From NCBI RefSeq assembly GCF_030269485.1, contig NZ_BSTL01000001.1:122892-186891 (forward strand): a DNA stretch of 64,000 nucleotides. Reading direction: 5' to 3'. How positions within the stretch are numbered: position 1 is the first letter of the stretch; every line of letters begins with the position of its first letter. Both the position numbers and the translations under genes were made by a program. Under the pieces are notes generated by a model. That model worked only from the letters and a program-made list of their open reading frames with translations. It did no database searches and was not told the DNA's origin. Below are positions 42,796-52,260 of this stretch, in pieces. Source of the stretch: Actinoplanes sp. NBRC 103695 (lineage in GTDB: Bacteria > Actinomycetota > Actinomycetes > Mycobacteriales > Micromonosporaceae).

Positions 42796-43668
42796 ATGCG
42801 CATCTTCGTCACCGGAGCGTCCGGCTGGATCGGTTCCGGCGTGGTCCCCGAGCTCCTCGAGGCAGGTCACAGCGTGCTCGGCATGGCCCGCTCGGACGCG
42901 TCGGCCGAGCGGGTGGCCGCCCTGGGCGCCGACGTGCACCGCGGCGACCTCAACGACCCGGACAGCCTGCGGGCCGGCGCGTCCGCCGCCGACGGCGTGG
43001 TCCACCTCGGCTACCACCACGACTTCTCGCAGATGGCCGAGGCCGCGGCGCTCGACCGGTCCGCGATCGAGACCATGGGCGCGGTGCTCGATGAGGGCGC
43101 GCCGCTCCTGATCGCGTCCGGCATCGCGGGCCTCACGCCGGGGCGGCCGGCCACCGAGACCGACGTCGGCGACCCGGCTGTCCACCCGCGGGCCAGGAAC
43201 GCCGAGGTGGCGCTGCGCCTCGCCGACCGGGGCGTGCGGTCCGCGGCGGTCCGGTTCGCGCCTACGGTGCACGGGCAGGGCGACCACGGCTTCATCGCCG
43301 CGCTGGTCGCGATCGCCAAGGAGACAGGCGTTTCCGGGTACGTCGGCGACGGCTCCCACCGCTGGGCAGCCGTGCACCGGGACGACGCCGCGACCCTGGT
43401 CCGGCTGGGCGTCGAGCAGGCGGAACCGGGCTCGGTGCTGCACGCGGTCGCGGAGGAGGGCGTGTCCACCCGGGAGATCGCCGAGGCCATCGGGCGCGGA
43501 CTGGGCGTACCTGTCGAACCTCGCCCGGCCGAGCACTTCACCTGGCTGGGCCGGTTCTTCGGCGCCGACCTCCAGGCGTCGAACGCGATCACCAGGCAGC
43601 GGTACGGATGGACCCCGGCCCGAGCCGGACTCGTCGCGGATCTGGATGAGGGCCACTACTTCCCGTAG
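42796..43668 (+). CDS. NAD-dependent epimerase/extended SDR oxidoreductase
   Basis: A 290-residue protein with the NAD-binding start RIFVTGASGWIGS and an extended-SDR layout similar to nucleoside-sugar epimerases of the NmrA/YeeZ side. GGGAGG precedes ATG 42796. The usual SDR Tyr-x3-Lys is not obvious, so the reaction is uncertain. Divergent from its TetR regulator, which suggests induction by a small molecule, possibly a toxic one. Confidence 0.86.
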   Translation: MRIFVTGASGWIGSGVVPELLEAGHSVLGMARSDASAERVAALGADVHRGDLNDPDSLRAGASAADGVVHLGYHHDFSQMAEAAALDRSAIETMGAVLDEGAPLLIASGIAGLTPGRPATETDVGDPAVHPRARNAEVALRLADRGVRSAAVRFAPTVHGQGDHGFIAALVAIAKETGVSGYVGDGSHRWAAVHRDDAATLVRLGVEQAEPGSVLHAVAEEGVSTREIAEAIGRGLGVPVEPRPAEHFTWLGRFFGADLQASNAITRQRYGWTPARAGLVADLDEGHYFP

Positions 43669-43712
43669 CGGCCATCGATACCCTCTACTCAAGGGTGGGG
43701 GGCGAAAAGGCG

Positions 43713-43994
43713 ATGAGGGTCTATTACCGAAGCGTTGACGTGATGGTCAGCGAGGAACGGTTCGTCTGGCTGACCGCGCCGCCGCGGGTGTTCGGGATCC
43801 GCGCGCTTCACGACATCAGCATTCGAAGCACCCGTCGTGGCTTGTTCAAGCCCCGGCGGTGGGAGCTGGTCACGCTCCAGAACGGCGCCGAGGTGCTGAT
43901 CTTCGCCAGCCGCGACGAGCGGGTCTTCAACCAGGTCGTCCGGGCGCTGCGCCGGGCCGTGGAACATGCCCGGACGGGCCGGGGCGGGGAATGA
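43713..43994 (+). CDS. Small DUF6232-like protein
   Basis: A 93-residue protein with AAAAGG before ATG 43713. It begins RVYYRSVDVMVSEERFVWL and resembles the N-terminal beta-rich part of DUF6232-type actinobacterial proteins. Those normally carry two membrane helices in the middle, which are missing here, so it is a short form. It follows the epimerase gene by 44 bases. Function unknown. Confidence 0.65.
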   Translation: MRVYYRSVDVMVSEERFVWLTAPPRVFGIRALHDISIRSTRRGLFKPRRWELVTLQNGAEVLIFASRDERVFNQVVRALRRAVEHARTGRGGE

Positions 43995-44021
43995 TCCCGC
44001 CGCCGGCCCGCCCGGTGACGG

Positions 44022-47000
44022 TCAGCTTCCGCTGATGGTGAACTGGGTGCCGGGTTCCCGTTCGATGTCGCCGTCACGCGAGTTGGTGATGGTCACGTCG
44101 GACAACGTGGCATTCCCTCTCGCACCGCTCATCGCCAGGATTCCGGCGCCGTTGTTGGACTTGTCGATCCGCAGATTGCTCAAGAGAACGTTCGGCATGT
44201 TGCCGCCGCCGGTCTTGAACTGGATGCCGTCGTACGTGGAGTCGGAGATCTCGGTGTCCCGGATGGTCACGCCGACGATGTCCTTGGTGGACGGGAAGAG
44301 CGTGATCGCGCCGAACTCCTGATCCTCGTTCCAGAACGCCCCGCCGGTGCGGAACAGCCCGTTGCCCGACACCGTCGTGGTGCCCGAGAACGGCAGCGGG
44401 CTGTGGTCGGTGGCCAGCATGATGCCCGGGTAGTTGGCGGTGTCCGCGATCAGGTTGTTCTCGATCACGTTGCCGTACCCGCCGTAGATCGCCGCGCCGT
44501 TCGCCCGCCACGGCAGCTGGATCGTGTTGTTGGTGAAGCGGTTGTCGTGCGCGATGTCGACGTTCTGGTCCTTGACGTACGGGTTGGCCCAGACCGCCAG
44601 CGAGTCGTCGCCGGTGGTACGGAACGACGAGTTGAAGACCCGCGAGTTGCGCGTGCCGTTGGAGAAGTTGATGCCGTCCGCGTACGTGTCACGGATCCGC
44701 ATGCCACTGAACTCCAGGCCGTCACCGGGATTCCAGTAGGCCGGCGTGTCCGAGTAGTCCCGGCCGACCCAGGCGCCGACGTTGACGTGCTCGATCCAGA
44801 CGTTGCTGATCTTCGTGTTCCTGCCGAACCGCCCGTTGAGCCCGTGCCCGCGGTTGGCCCGGTTCGTGGTCATCCCGAAGATCGCGATGTCGCTGATCTG
44901 CGTGTTGTCGTCGATGTCGAAGCCGACGTTGCCCTCGTGCGGGTGGTTGATGTTGCCCACCACGTTCTGCGGCTCGGTGTTCGTGTAGAGCTGCGAGTAC
45001 CACATCCCGGCGCCCTTGACGACGACGTTGCGGATGCCCTTCTGGTTGTTGCCGTTGCGGGTCGGGTCCGGTGACAGGATCTTCTGCTCCTGCCGCCACT
45101 GGCCGGACGGGATCCAGACGCAGGAGATCACGCCGTTCTCGTCGTCGGTGACCGCGCGCTGGATCGCCGAGGTGTCGTCGATGCCGTCGTTCGGCACGGC
45201 GCCGTACTGGGTGATCGACGTGCAGCCGGACGGCTGGGACAGCTCGGGCGCCACCTGCTCCAGCTCGATCAGGTCCAGGTAGTAGAAGGACGCGTTGTCC
45301 CCGTTGTCGCGCTGCAGCCGGAACTTGGTGCCGGCCGGGTACGAGGTGCCGAGCAACGCGTGCGACTCGTCGAAGAGCCGGCGTGCGTTCGCGCTCGGGC
45401 TGTTGGACAGGCTCTCGGTGTCGTCCGAGGTGCCGTAGAGCCAGCTGTTCCGGGACGACAGGGTGAGCTTGCGGTTGAACACCCCGTTGACGTAGAGGCT
45501 GATCGTGGCGTCCTGCCCGCCGCCGCTCGCGGAGTCCGGGACGGAGTTGCGGACGACGATCGAGTTGGCCGCGCCGGCCGAGGTGACCTCGACGTACTGC
45601 CCGGCGGAGTTCAGCCGCACCGACGCCCGGCCGGAGGACTCCGTACCGAAGTTGGTGTGCCCGAAGGTCCGCAGCGCGTCCGCGGTGACCAGTGTGCCCT
45701 GGTAGCTCCCGGCCTCCGCCTCGTAGGACGTGTACGGCACCGCGGCGCCCCGCCCGACGACGATGGACCTGGTCAGGGTGTTGTTGTTCTCGTTGGTCTC
45801 GGCCACCGCGCCGGCCGCGTCGGCGGTCGCCGTGACCGTGACGCCGCCGGTGGTCGCGGTCCAGGTGCCCGGAATCGTGACGGTTGCCGTGGCGCCCGCC
45901 GCGATCGCCGGGGTGCTCCCGTTGAGCGTGGTCGAGCCCGCGGCGACCCGGGTGGTGGAGGCGCCGGCCTGGCTGGTGCCACGGTTGCGGACGGCCACGG
46001 TGAAGCTGACCGGCGCGCCGACGGCCGGGTTGGCCGGATTCGGCGTGATCGACACGACCTCCAGGTCCGGTCCCGGCGCCTGCCCCACGACCAGGGCGGT
46101 CGCAGATGTGTACGTGTTGTTGTCGTTGTTCTGCTCGGGCACGGTGTCGGCCGGGTCGACGGTCGCCGACACGGTGTAGCTGCCCTGGCCACGCCGGCCG
46201 GCCGCCACGCTCACCGTCGCCGAGGCGCCGGCGGCGAGCGCGCCCACCTGGGCGGTGCCCACGACGGTGCCGTTCAGCTTGACGTCCACGGTGGTCGCGG
46301 CGGAGGCGGCGGTGCCGGCGTTGCGCACGGTCGCCGAGACGCTGATCGACGAGGTCTCGTCGGGAGACGCCGGCGTCCAGGTCGTACCCGTGACGGTGAG
46401 GTCGGGGTTGGGCGCCCACGCCCCGATCACCTGGAACTCGGCGGCCTGCCCGCCCGGCGCCCCGGAGTTGGTGAAGAACTGCAGCCGCACGTCCGAGGCC
46501 CGGCCGCTGACCGGGATGGTGACGGTGTTCTGGTTCGACGACGCGTTGAACGCGTAGTCGGCGCGGGACTTCAGCGAGGTGAAGGCGGTCGCGCTCTGCG
46601 CGCGCCCGGAGACTTCGATGGCTTGCGTACGCGGGCCCCAGATCGGATCCGGGTTGAGCTTGACGACGACCGCGGTGACGTCGGCGTTCGCGCCCAGCCG
46701 GACGGTCAGCGTGGCCGGCTGCCCGGCGGCCTCCCAGTAGGTGGCGGTGTTGCCGTCGACGGCGTTGCCCGCCACGAACGACTGGGTGAACGACGACGCC
46801 TCGATCGGCTTGTTCGCGGCCAGGTTGTCGCCGTCGACCGGGGGCGGCGGCTCATCGGGATCGGTGCCGCCGGGGCCGTAGATCTCGAACTCGCCGATCT
46901 GCGCGGCCGGCCAGCCGGTGTTCGCGGTGACGGTCAGTCGCACGTACCGGGCCGAGGCCGCGGCGAAGGTGATGGTCACGGCGTTGCCGGTGGCCGGGTC

Positions 47001-47384
47001 GAAGAAGCGCCCGGCCGACGGGGACAGCGTGCTGAAGCTGCTGCCGTTGGTGCTGCCCTGGACGGCGACGGTCTGGGTACGAGCGCCCCACGCGGTGGAC
47101 GGGGGCAGTTTGAGCGTGACCTGATCGACCTGGGTGGTGGATCCCAGGTCGATCTGGACCCACTGCGGGAAGGCGCCGTTGGGCGTCTCCCAGTAGGTGC
47201 TCGGGTTCTGGTCGTTGACCAGCTGCGGGCCGAAGCCGCCGATCGAGGCGCTGGCGGTGGCGGTCTTGCCGGGGGAGAGGTTGGGACCGGCCGCCTGTGC
47301 GGGGGAGGCGACGATTCCGGCGGCGGCGGTCAGTACGAGGGTGAGGACGCCGGCGGACAACCGGCGATGCAGCTTCCTTGTCAT
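44022..47384 (-). CDS. Secreted GH87 alpha-1,3-glucanase (mycodextranase type), multi-domain
   Basis: A 1,120-residue secreted protein. The order is: signal peptide (1-31), two discoidin/F5-8C domains (about 32-170 and 187-322), two CARDB-type domains (about 326-433 and 437-543), a CBM6/35-like domain (about 551-710, YEAEAGSYQG) and a right-handed beta-helix catalytic domain (about 720-1120). Asp903, Asp926 and Asp927 (YADGINF and TGDDS) have the 23/24-residue spacing of the three catalytic Asp known in GH87 enzymes. GH87 cleaves alpha-1,3-glucan of fungal walls and dental-type mutans. The discoidin pair flanking other modules resembles bacillary enzymes of the family. GAGGG lies before the ATG. 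Confidence 0.85.
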   Translation of the reverse strand: MTRKLHRRLSAGVLTLVLTAAAGIVASPAQAAGPNLSPGKTATASASIGGFGPQLVNDQNPSTYWETPNGAFPQWVQIDLGSTTQVDQVTLKLPPSTAWGARTQTVAVQGSTNGSSFSTLSPSAGRFFDPATGNAVTITFAAASARYVRLTVTANTGWPAAQIGEFEIYGPGGTDPDEPPPPVDGDNLAANKPIEASSFTQSFVAGNAVDGNTATYWEAAGQPATLTVRLGANADVTAVVVKLNPDPIWGPRTQAIEVSGRAQSATAFTSLKSRADYAFNASSNQNTVTIPVSGRASDVRLQFFTNSGAPGGQAAEFQVIGAWAPNPDLTVTGTTWTPASPDETSSISVSATVRNAGTAASAATTVDVKLNGTVVGTAQVGALAAGASATVSVAAGRRGQGSYTVSATVDPADTVPEQNNDNNTYTSATALVVGQAPGPDLEVVSITPNPANPAVGAPVSFTVAVRNRGTSQAGASTTRVAAGSTTLNGSTPAIAAGATATVTIPGTWTATTGGVTVTATADAAGAVAETNENNNTLTRSIVVGRGAAVPYTSYEAEAGSYQGTLVTADALRTFGHTNFGTESSGRASVRLNSAGQYVEVTSAGAANSIVVRNSVPDSASGGGQDATISLYVNGVFNRKLTLSSRNSWLYGTSDDTESLSNSPSANARRLFDESHALLGTSYPAGTKFRLQRDNGDNASFYYLDLIELEQVAPELSQPSGCTSITQYGAVPNDGIDDTSAIQRAVTDDENGVISCVWIPSGQWRQEQKILSPDPTRNGNNQKGIRNVVVKGAGMWYSQLYTNTEPQNVVGNINHPHEGNVGFDIDDNTQISDIAIFGMTTNRANRGHGLNGRFGRNTKISNVWIEHVNVGAWVGRDYSDTPAYWNPGDGLEFSGMRIRDTYADGINFSNGTRNSRVFNSSFRTTGDDSLAVWANPYVKDQNVDIAHDNRFTNNTIQLPWRANGAAIYGGYGNVIENNLIADTANYPGIMLATDHSPLPFSGTTTVSGNGLFRTGGAFWNEDQEFGAITLFPSTKDIVGVTIRDTEISDSTYDGIQFKTGGGNMPNVLLSNLRIDKSNNGAGILAMSGARGNATLSDVTITNSRDGDIEREPGTQFTISGS

Positions 47385-47564
47385 GGGGCCCTCAGTTCAT
47401 CTTTTGCGTGGCCGTTGCCAAGTTCTTTCGGGACGGGGCATTCAAGGTTTCAGATATGTGACTGTTTCGTCAACGGTCATGCTCAAAAGGGCGCAGGCGA
47501 CCGCGGTGAGAGTGGATTGATAGCGCGGCCGGGAAGACTGCTGGGAGAAGAGGGTGACTACCAC

Positions 47565-50333
47565 TCAAACGGGGGGTGGTAGCTGCCCCAGCTTCTCCCG
47601 GGCGATAGCCGCATCCGGCTCGTCCAGCTCGACATAGAGAGCGAGGGCACGCTGGTAGGAGGCGCGGGCGCCATCGAGGTCGCCCGCCTCCTCCTGGGTC
47701 TCGCCCAGCGTGATCAGGGTGTCGGCGCCGCTCCAGATCAGGCCGACCCCGATCGCGACGTCGGCGGCCCGGGCCAGGCTCTCGATCGCCGCCGGCAGGT
47801 CACCGGTCGCCTTCTGTGCCACGCCGAGGGTGTCCAGGGCGTCCGACTCGCCCCGCTGCGACCCGGACCGGCGGTGGATCAGGATGGCCCGCTCGGCGAG
47901 CTCGATCGCGCCGGCCGTGTCGCCGGACAGGTAGCGGTACCAGCCCAGATTGTTCAATGCGAGGCCCTGACCGACCTCGTCGCCGACCGAGGAGAAGGCG
48001 TCCAGCGCGGTCTGCGCGTGTGCGACCGCCCCGGCCAGGTCGTCAGCCCGGCGGGCGTACGTGCCGAGCTCGAGCTCCGCGTAGCCGCGACCGCCCTGCT
48101 CACCGACCTCGGTGAACAACTCCGCGGCCCGCTCCATCAGCGACCGTCCGGTGTCGATGTCGCCCACCCCGGCCAGCGCCATCCCCAGGTTGCCGTTCAT
48201 CATGCCCATCGCCCGCCGGTCGCCCTGCCGCTCGGCGGCGGTCAGCCCGGCCCGCGACACGGCCACGTACTCGGGCTTGTAGGCGTTCCGGTTGAGGATG
48301 CTCGCGCTGATGTCGGTCAGCTTCCAGGCCTGGTCGTCCGCCCCGGCGGCGACAGCCGCGTGCACGGCGCCGATCAGCGTCGGCCGTTCGGCGGCGCACC
48401 ACCGGGCCGCCGCGTCACGGTCGGGCAGCCGCTCGACTGGCAGGTCCGCGGGCAGCGGGTGCTCGGGGAAGGTGAACCGGTGCGGGAACCGCAGCTTCAC
48501 CGCCTGATGCCCGGTACCGACCAGGGTGTCGAGGAGCCGGGTCAGCGGCGCCGTCCGGTCGCCGAGGCCGGACGCCCGCTCCCGCGCGTAGTCGGCGAGC
48601 AGGTCGTGGAAGGTCCAGCGGTTGTCGCGCATCGGCTCGACCATGTGCGCGGCGACCAGCTCGCCGAGCACCGCGCGGGCCTCCTCGACGGTCGCGCCGA
48701 GCAGCGCCGCGGCCGCGTGGATCCCGAAGTTCGGGCCCGGATGCAAGCCGAGCACGCTGAACAGCTCGCGGGCCCGGGGCCGGAGCGCCCGGTACGACCA
48801 GGAGAACACCACCCGCGCGTCGGCCGACGGGTCGCCGGTGGCCAGCGCGTCCAGCCGGGCCTCGTCCAGCTCCGCCGCCAGCTTCTCCAGCGGCCGGTCC
48901 GGCCGCTCGATCGCGCGCGCCGCGGCGATCGCCAGGGCCAGCGGCAGGTGCCCGCACGCCCCGATGATCCGGTCCACCGCCTCCGGCTCCGCGATCAGCC
49001 GCTGCTCGCCCAGCCGCCCGGCGAGCATCTGCCGGGCCTCGCCCAGCGACAGCAGACCCAGCGTGATCAGGTGCGCGCCGGCCGTCGCCACCAGGCCGGT
49101 GAGCTGAGCGCGGCTGGTCACCACGGCCATGCAGCCGGGGGAGGCGGGCAGCAGCGGGCGAACCTGGTCGGCGTCGCGCGCGTTGTCCAGCACCAGCAGC
49201 ATCCGGCGACCGGCCAGGGTGCTCCGCAGCAGCGCGGCCTGGGCGTCCACCCGGGGCGGGATCTTGCGCGCCGGGATGTCCAGGGTCTGCAGCAGCTCGT
49301 ACAGTGCCTCCTCGGGGCGGACGACGGCGGCGTCCGCGTCGTACCCGCGCAGGTTGAGGTAGAGCTGGCCGTCCGGGAAGCTGCCGGCCGCCCGGTGACC
49401 CCAGTGCAGCGCCAGCGTGGTCTTGCCGATGCCCGCGGTCCCGGACACCGCGGAGATCACCACCGTGGTGGGCACCTCCTCGTCGAGCAGCCCGTCCAGC
49501 AGCGACACCTCGTGCACCCGGGCGGTGAACGAGCGCGGCTCCGGCGGCAGCTCGCGCGGCACCCGGGCGGGCTTGCCGGCCACCGGCACCGCCGCGGTGG
49601 ACCCGCCGGTCAGGATCCGCTCGTGCAGCCGGCGCAGTTCCTCGCCCGGCTCGATGCCCAGCTCGTCGATGAGCAGGGCGCGGACCCTGCGGAACTCGGC
49701 CAGCGCGTCGGCCTGCCGGCCGGTGTTGTTCAGCGCCGTCATCAGCTGGCCGCGGAGCCGTTCGCGCAGCGGGAACTGCTCGACCATGCCGGTCAGCTCG
49801 CTGAGCACCGCGCGGTCGTGGCCCTGGGCGATCTCCAGGTCGGCCCACTCCTCGACGGCCACGCCGTGCTGCTCGTCGAGGGCGGCGGCGCGCTGCCGGA
49901 CCAGCCGGCTGTCCACGCCGGCCAGGGCGGCGCCCCGCCAGAGGTCGAGTGCCGCCCGGGTGAGCATCGCCGCGCGTTCCCGGTCGGCGCCGCCCAGCTG
50001 CCGCGCTTGGGTCAGGTGGTCGGCGAAGAGGAACAGGTCGAGGTCGTGGCGGGCCACCCGGATCGCGTACCCGGCGGGGTCGGTGCGGATCAGGTCGCCC
50101 GGCAACCGGCGGCGCAGCCGGGACACCGCGGTCTGCACCTGGGCGCGTGCCGTGGCCGGCGGGTCGTCGTCCCAGAGCGCGTCGACGAGGTCACCGACCG
50201 CCACCAGATCGCCGGGGCGGAGAAGGAGCATGGCGAGCAGGGTGCGCTCGCGACCGGCCGTGACCTCGGCGCCGTCGACCACGAGCGGCCCGAGGATGCG
50301 GAACCGAGCGCGCGCGCCATCGCCCTGAGTCAC
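47565..50333 (-). CDS. AfsR/SARP-type regulator with NB-ARC ATPase and TPR domains
   Basis: About 922 residues from GTG 50333 (TTG 50366 is an alternative). The order is: OmpR-like winged helix (about 10-85), bacterial transcriptional activation domain (about 90-235), NB-ARC STAND ATPase (about 260-560, Walker A GTAGIGKTT), then TPRs (about 660-920). Such proteins switch on secondary-metabolite or differentiation genes after ATP-driven assembly. No biosynthetic cluster is in the window. It stands upstream of the GH87 gene on the same strand (180-base gap) and is divergent from the peptidase at 50434, either of which could be its target. Confidence 0.9.
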   Translation of the reverse strand: MTQGDGARARFRILGPLVVDGAEVTAGRERTLLAMLLLRPGDLVAVGDLVDALWDDDPPATARAQVQTAVSRLRRRLPGDLIRTDPAGYAIRVARHDLDLFLFADHLTQARQLGGADRERAAMLTRAALDLWRGAALAGVDSRLVRQRAAALDEQHGVAVEEWADLEIAQGHDRAVLSELTGMVEQFPLRERLRGQLMTALNNTGRQADALAEFRRVRALLIDELGIEPGEELRRLHERILTGGSTAAVPVAGKPARVPRELPPEPRSFTARVHEVSLLDGLLDEEVPTTVVISAVSGTAGIGKTTLALHWGHRAAGSFPDGQLYLNLRGYDADAAVVRPEEALYELLQTLDIPARKIPPRVDAQAALLRSTLAGRRMLLVLDNARDADQVRPLLPASPGCMAVVTSRAQLTGLVATAGAHLITLGLLSLGEARQMLAGRLGEQRLIAEPEAVDRIIGACGHLPLALAIAAARAIERPDRPLEKLAAELDEARLDALATGDPSADARVVFSWSYRALRPRARELFSVLGLHPGPNFGIHAAAALLGATVEEARAVLGELVAAHMVEPMRDNRWTFHDLLADYARERASGLGDRTAPLTRLLDTLVGTGHQAVKLRFPHRFTFPEHPLPADLPVERLPDRDAAARWCAAERPTLIGAVHAAVAAGADDQAWKLTDISASILNRNAYKPEYVAVSRAGLTAAERQGDRRAMGMMNGNLGMALAGVGDIDTGRSLMERAAELFTEVGEQGGRGYAELELGTYARRADDLAGAVAHAQTALDAFSSVGDEVGQGLALNNLGWYRYLSGDTAGAIELAERAILIHRRSGSQRGESDALDTLGVAQKATGDLPAAIESLARAADVAIGVGLIWSGADTLITLGETQEEAGDLDGARASYQRALALYVELDEPDAAIAREKLGQLPPPV

Positions 50334-50433
50334 CGCCAACCACCCCCGTAGCTTGCTGGGTGTCAATGTATCCGGTAGTTACGGATGCGTTGTAACTGGC
50401 GGCAGCATCGACAAAACCCGATAGGGTGACGCG

Positions 50434-52260
50434 GTGCGTACTCGCCGTGCTTTTCTTGCCCTTCTGGGGTCTGTTCTTCTCCTGCCGTTCGCCTCACCCG
50501 CGTCCGCCGCACCGGTGACCAAGACCGAGCCGGTGTACGACTACGCGACCGCCGTGCGGGAGCAGGTCTGGGTGCAGACGCCCGTCGACAGCGACTTCGA
50601 CGGCAAGCGGGACAGGGTGGCGGTCCGGATCATCCGGCCGCGCGACACCGGCCACCAGATCCCGGTGATCTTCCAGCCCAGCCCCTACTACGCCGGACTG
50701 CAGGACGTCCCGAACCACGACGACATCGACCGTGACGGCGTCGGCAACAAGACGGCGCCACAGGGCTCGAACCGTGCCGAGACGATCACGTTCTCCGGCT
50801 ATCTGGACAACTACTTCGTGCCGCGCGGCTACGCGGTGGTCTTCGCCGACAGCCTCGGCTCCGGTGGCTCGGACGGCTGCCCGACCTCGGGCGGGCGCAA
50901 CGAGACGCTGGGCATGAAGGCCGTCGTCGACTGGCTGAACGGCCGGGCCAAGGGATGGGACGCGGCCGGCGACCCGGTGGCCGCCGACTGGAGCACCGGC
51001 AAGACCGGCATGATCGGCGTCTCCTACAACGGGACGCTGCCCAACGCGGTCGCCTCCACCGGCGTCGAGGGTCTCGAGACCATCGTGCCGATCGCCGCCA
51101 TCTCGTCCTGGTACGACTACTACCGCGCCAACGGCGGCGTGGTCGCCCCCGGCGGCTTCCAGGGCGAGGACCTCGACGTCCTGGCCCGGGCCGTGCTGAC
51201 GCGACAGAACCCGGAGGTCTGCGCGCCGGTGATGGACGCGATCGAACGCGACCAGGACCGCGTCACCGGCGACTACAGCAAGTACTGGGCCGAGCGCGAC
51301 TACACCCGGTCCGCGGACAAGGTGAAGGCCAGCGTCCTGCTCGTGCACGGGCTGCACGACATGAACGTCCGCACCGGCCAGGCCGGCCAGTGGTGGGACC
51401 TGCTCGCCAAGAACGACGTGCCCCGTAAGATCTGGCTGCACCAGGGCGCGCACAGCGACCCGTTCTCGATCCGCCGCACCGAGTGGCTGGCCACCCTGCA
51501 CAACTGGTTCGACCACTGGCTGTACGGCATCGACAACGACGTCATGAGCAAGCCGATGGCCGACGTGGAGGTCGCGCCGAACGTCTGGAAGACCGCCCGG
51601 AGCTGGCCGATCCCGGCCGCCCGCACGTCGACCTGGTACCCGTCGGCAGACGGTGAACTGTCCCCGGTCGCCGGGCGGTCGCAGCGGGCCTCCTTCGTGG
51701 ACGACCCGGCGCGCACCGCCGAGAACCTCGCCGCCGGCCCCGCGGCGGCCGACGGCAACCGGCTCGCCTTCCAGACCGCGCCGCTGACCGCGGAGACCCG
51801 GCTCTCCGGCACCCCGGAGATCACCGTCCGCGCCGACCTGGACGGCAAGTCGCCGTACTTGACCGCGCTGCTGGTCGACTACGGCCCGGCGCAGCGGTTC
51901 GCCGGGCGGCGGGCCGTCGCCGGGCAGGACTGCATCGCGCCCGGCATCCCGGAGGACCCGGGCTGCTTCAACCGCAGCGAGTACGTCACCGCGGAGACGC
52001 CGTACGAGATCGTCACCCGCGGCTGGGTGGACGTGCGCAACCGGCACGGCCGCAACCGCACCGAGGCGATCACGCCCGGTGAGACGTACACGGTGAAGTG
52101 GGACCTGCAGACCACCGACCACGTGTTCGCGCCCGGCCACACCATCGGCCTGGTGATCATCTCCACCGAGCGGGACCACACGCTGCGCTACCCGGCCGGC
52201 ACCGAGGTGGGCGTACGCCTCGGGGTCTCGAAGATCAGCCTCCCACTCGCCCGCGGCTAA
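50434..52260 (+). CDS. Secreted Xaa-Pro dipeptidyl-peptidase (CocE/NonD, S15 family)
   Basis: A 608-residue secreted peptidase. The signal peptide covers about 1-26 (ASAAP). The alpha/beta-hydrolase domain has Ser197 in GVSYNG, Asp309 in GLHDMN and His340 in GAHSDP, and the C-terminal X-Pro_dipeptidyl-peptidase beta-sandwich follows. It would remove Xaa-Pro dipeptides or act as a CocE-like esterase. AGGGTG lies before the GTG. It is divergent from the AfsR-like regulator; its stop overlaps the convergent S8 gene by four bases. Confidence 0.9.
   Translation: MRTRRAFLALLGSVLLLPFASPASAAPVTKTEPVYDYATAVREQVWVQTPVDSDFDGKRDRVAVRIIRPRDTGHQIPVIFQPSPYYAGLQDVPNHDDIDRDGVGNKTAPQGSNRAETITFSGYLDNYFVPRGYAVVFADSLGSGGSDGCPTSGGRNETLGMKAVVDWLNGRAKGWDAAGDPVAADWSTGKTGMIGVSYNGTLPNAVASTGVEGLETIVPIAAISSWYDYYRANGGVVAPGGFQGEDLDVLARAVLTRQNPEVCAPVMDAIERDQDRVTGDYSKYWAERDYTRSADKVKASVLLVHGLHDMNVRTGQAGQWWDLLAKNDVPRKIWLHQGAHSDPFSIRRTEWLATLHNWFDHWLYGIDNDVMSKPMADVEVAPNVWKTARSWPIPAARTSTWYPSADGELSPVAGRSQRASFVDDPARTAENLAAGPAAADGNRLAFQTAPLTAETRLSGTPEITVRADLDGKSPYLTALLVDYGPAQRFAGRRAVAGQDCIAPGIPEDPGCFNRSEYVTAETPYEIVTRGWVDVRNRHGRNRTEAITPGETYTVKWDLQTTDHVFAPGHTIGLVIISTERDHTLRYPAGTEVGVRLGVSKISLPLARG

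Noticed and set aside
47565..50333. Secondary-metabolite gene cluster suggested by the AfsR-like regulator
   Set aside because: No polyketide, peptide-synthetase, terpene or RiPP genes lie near it.
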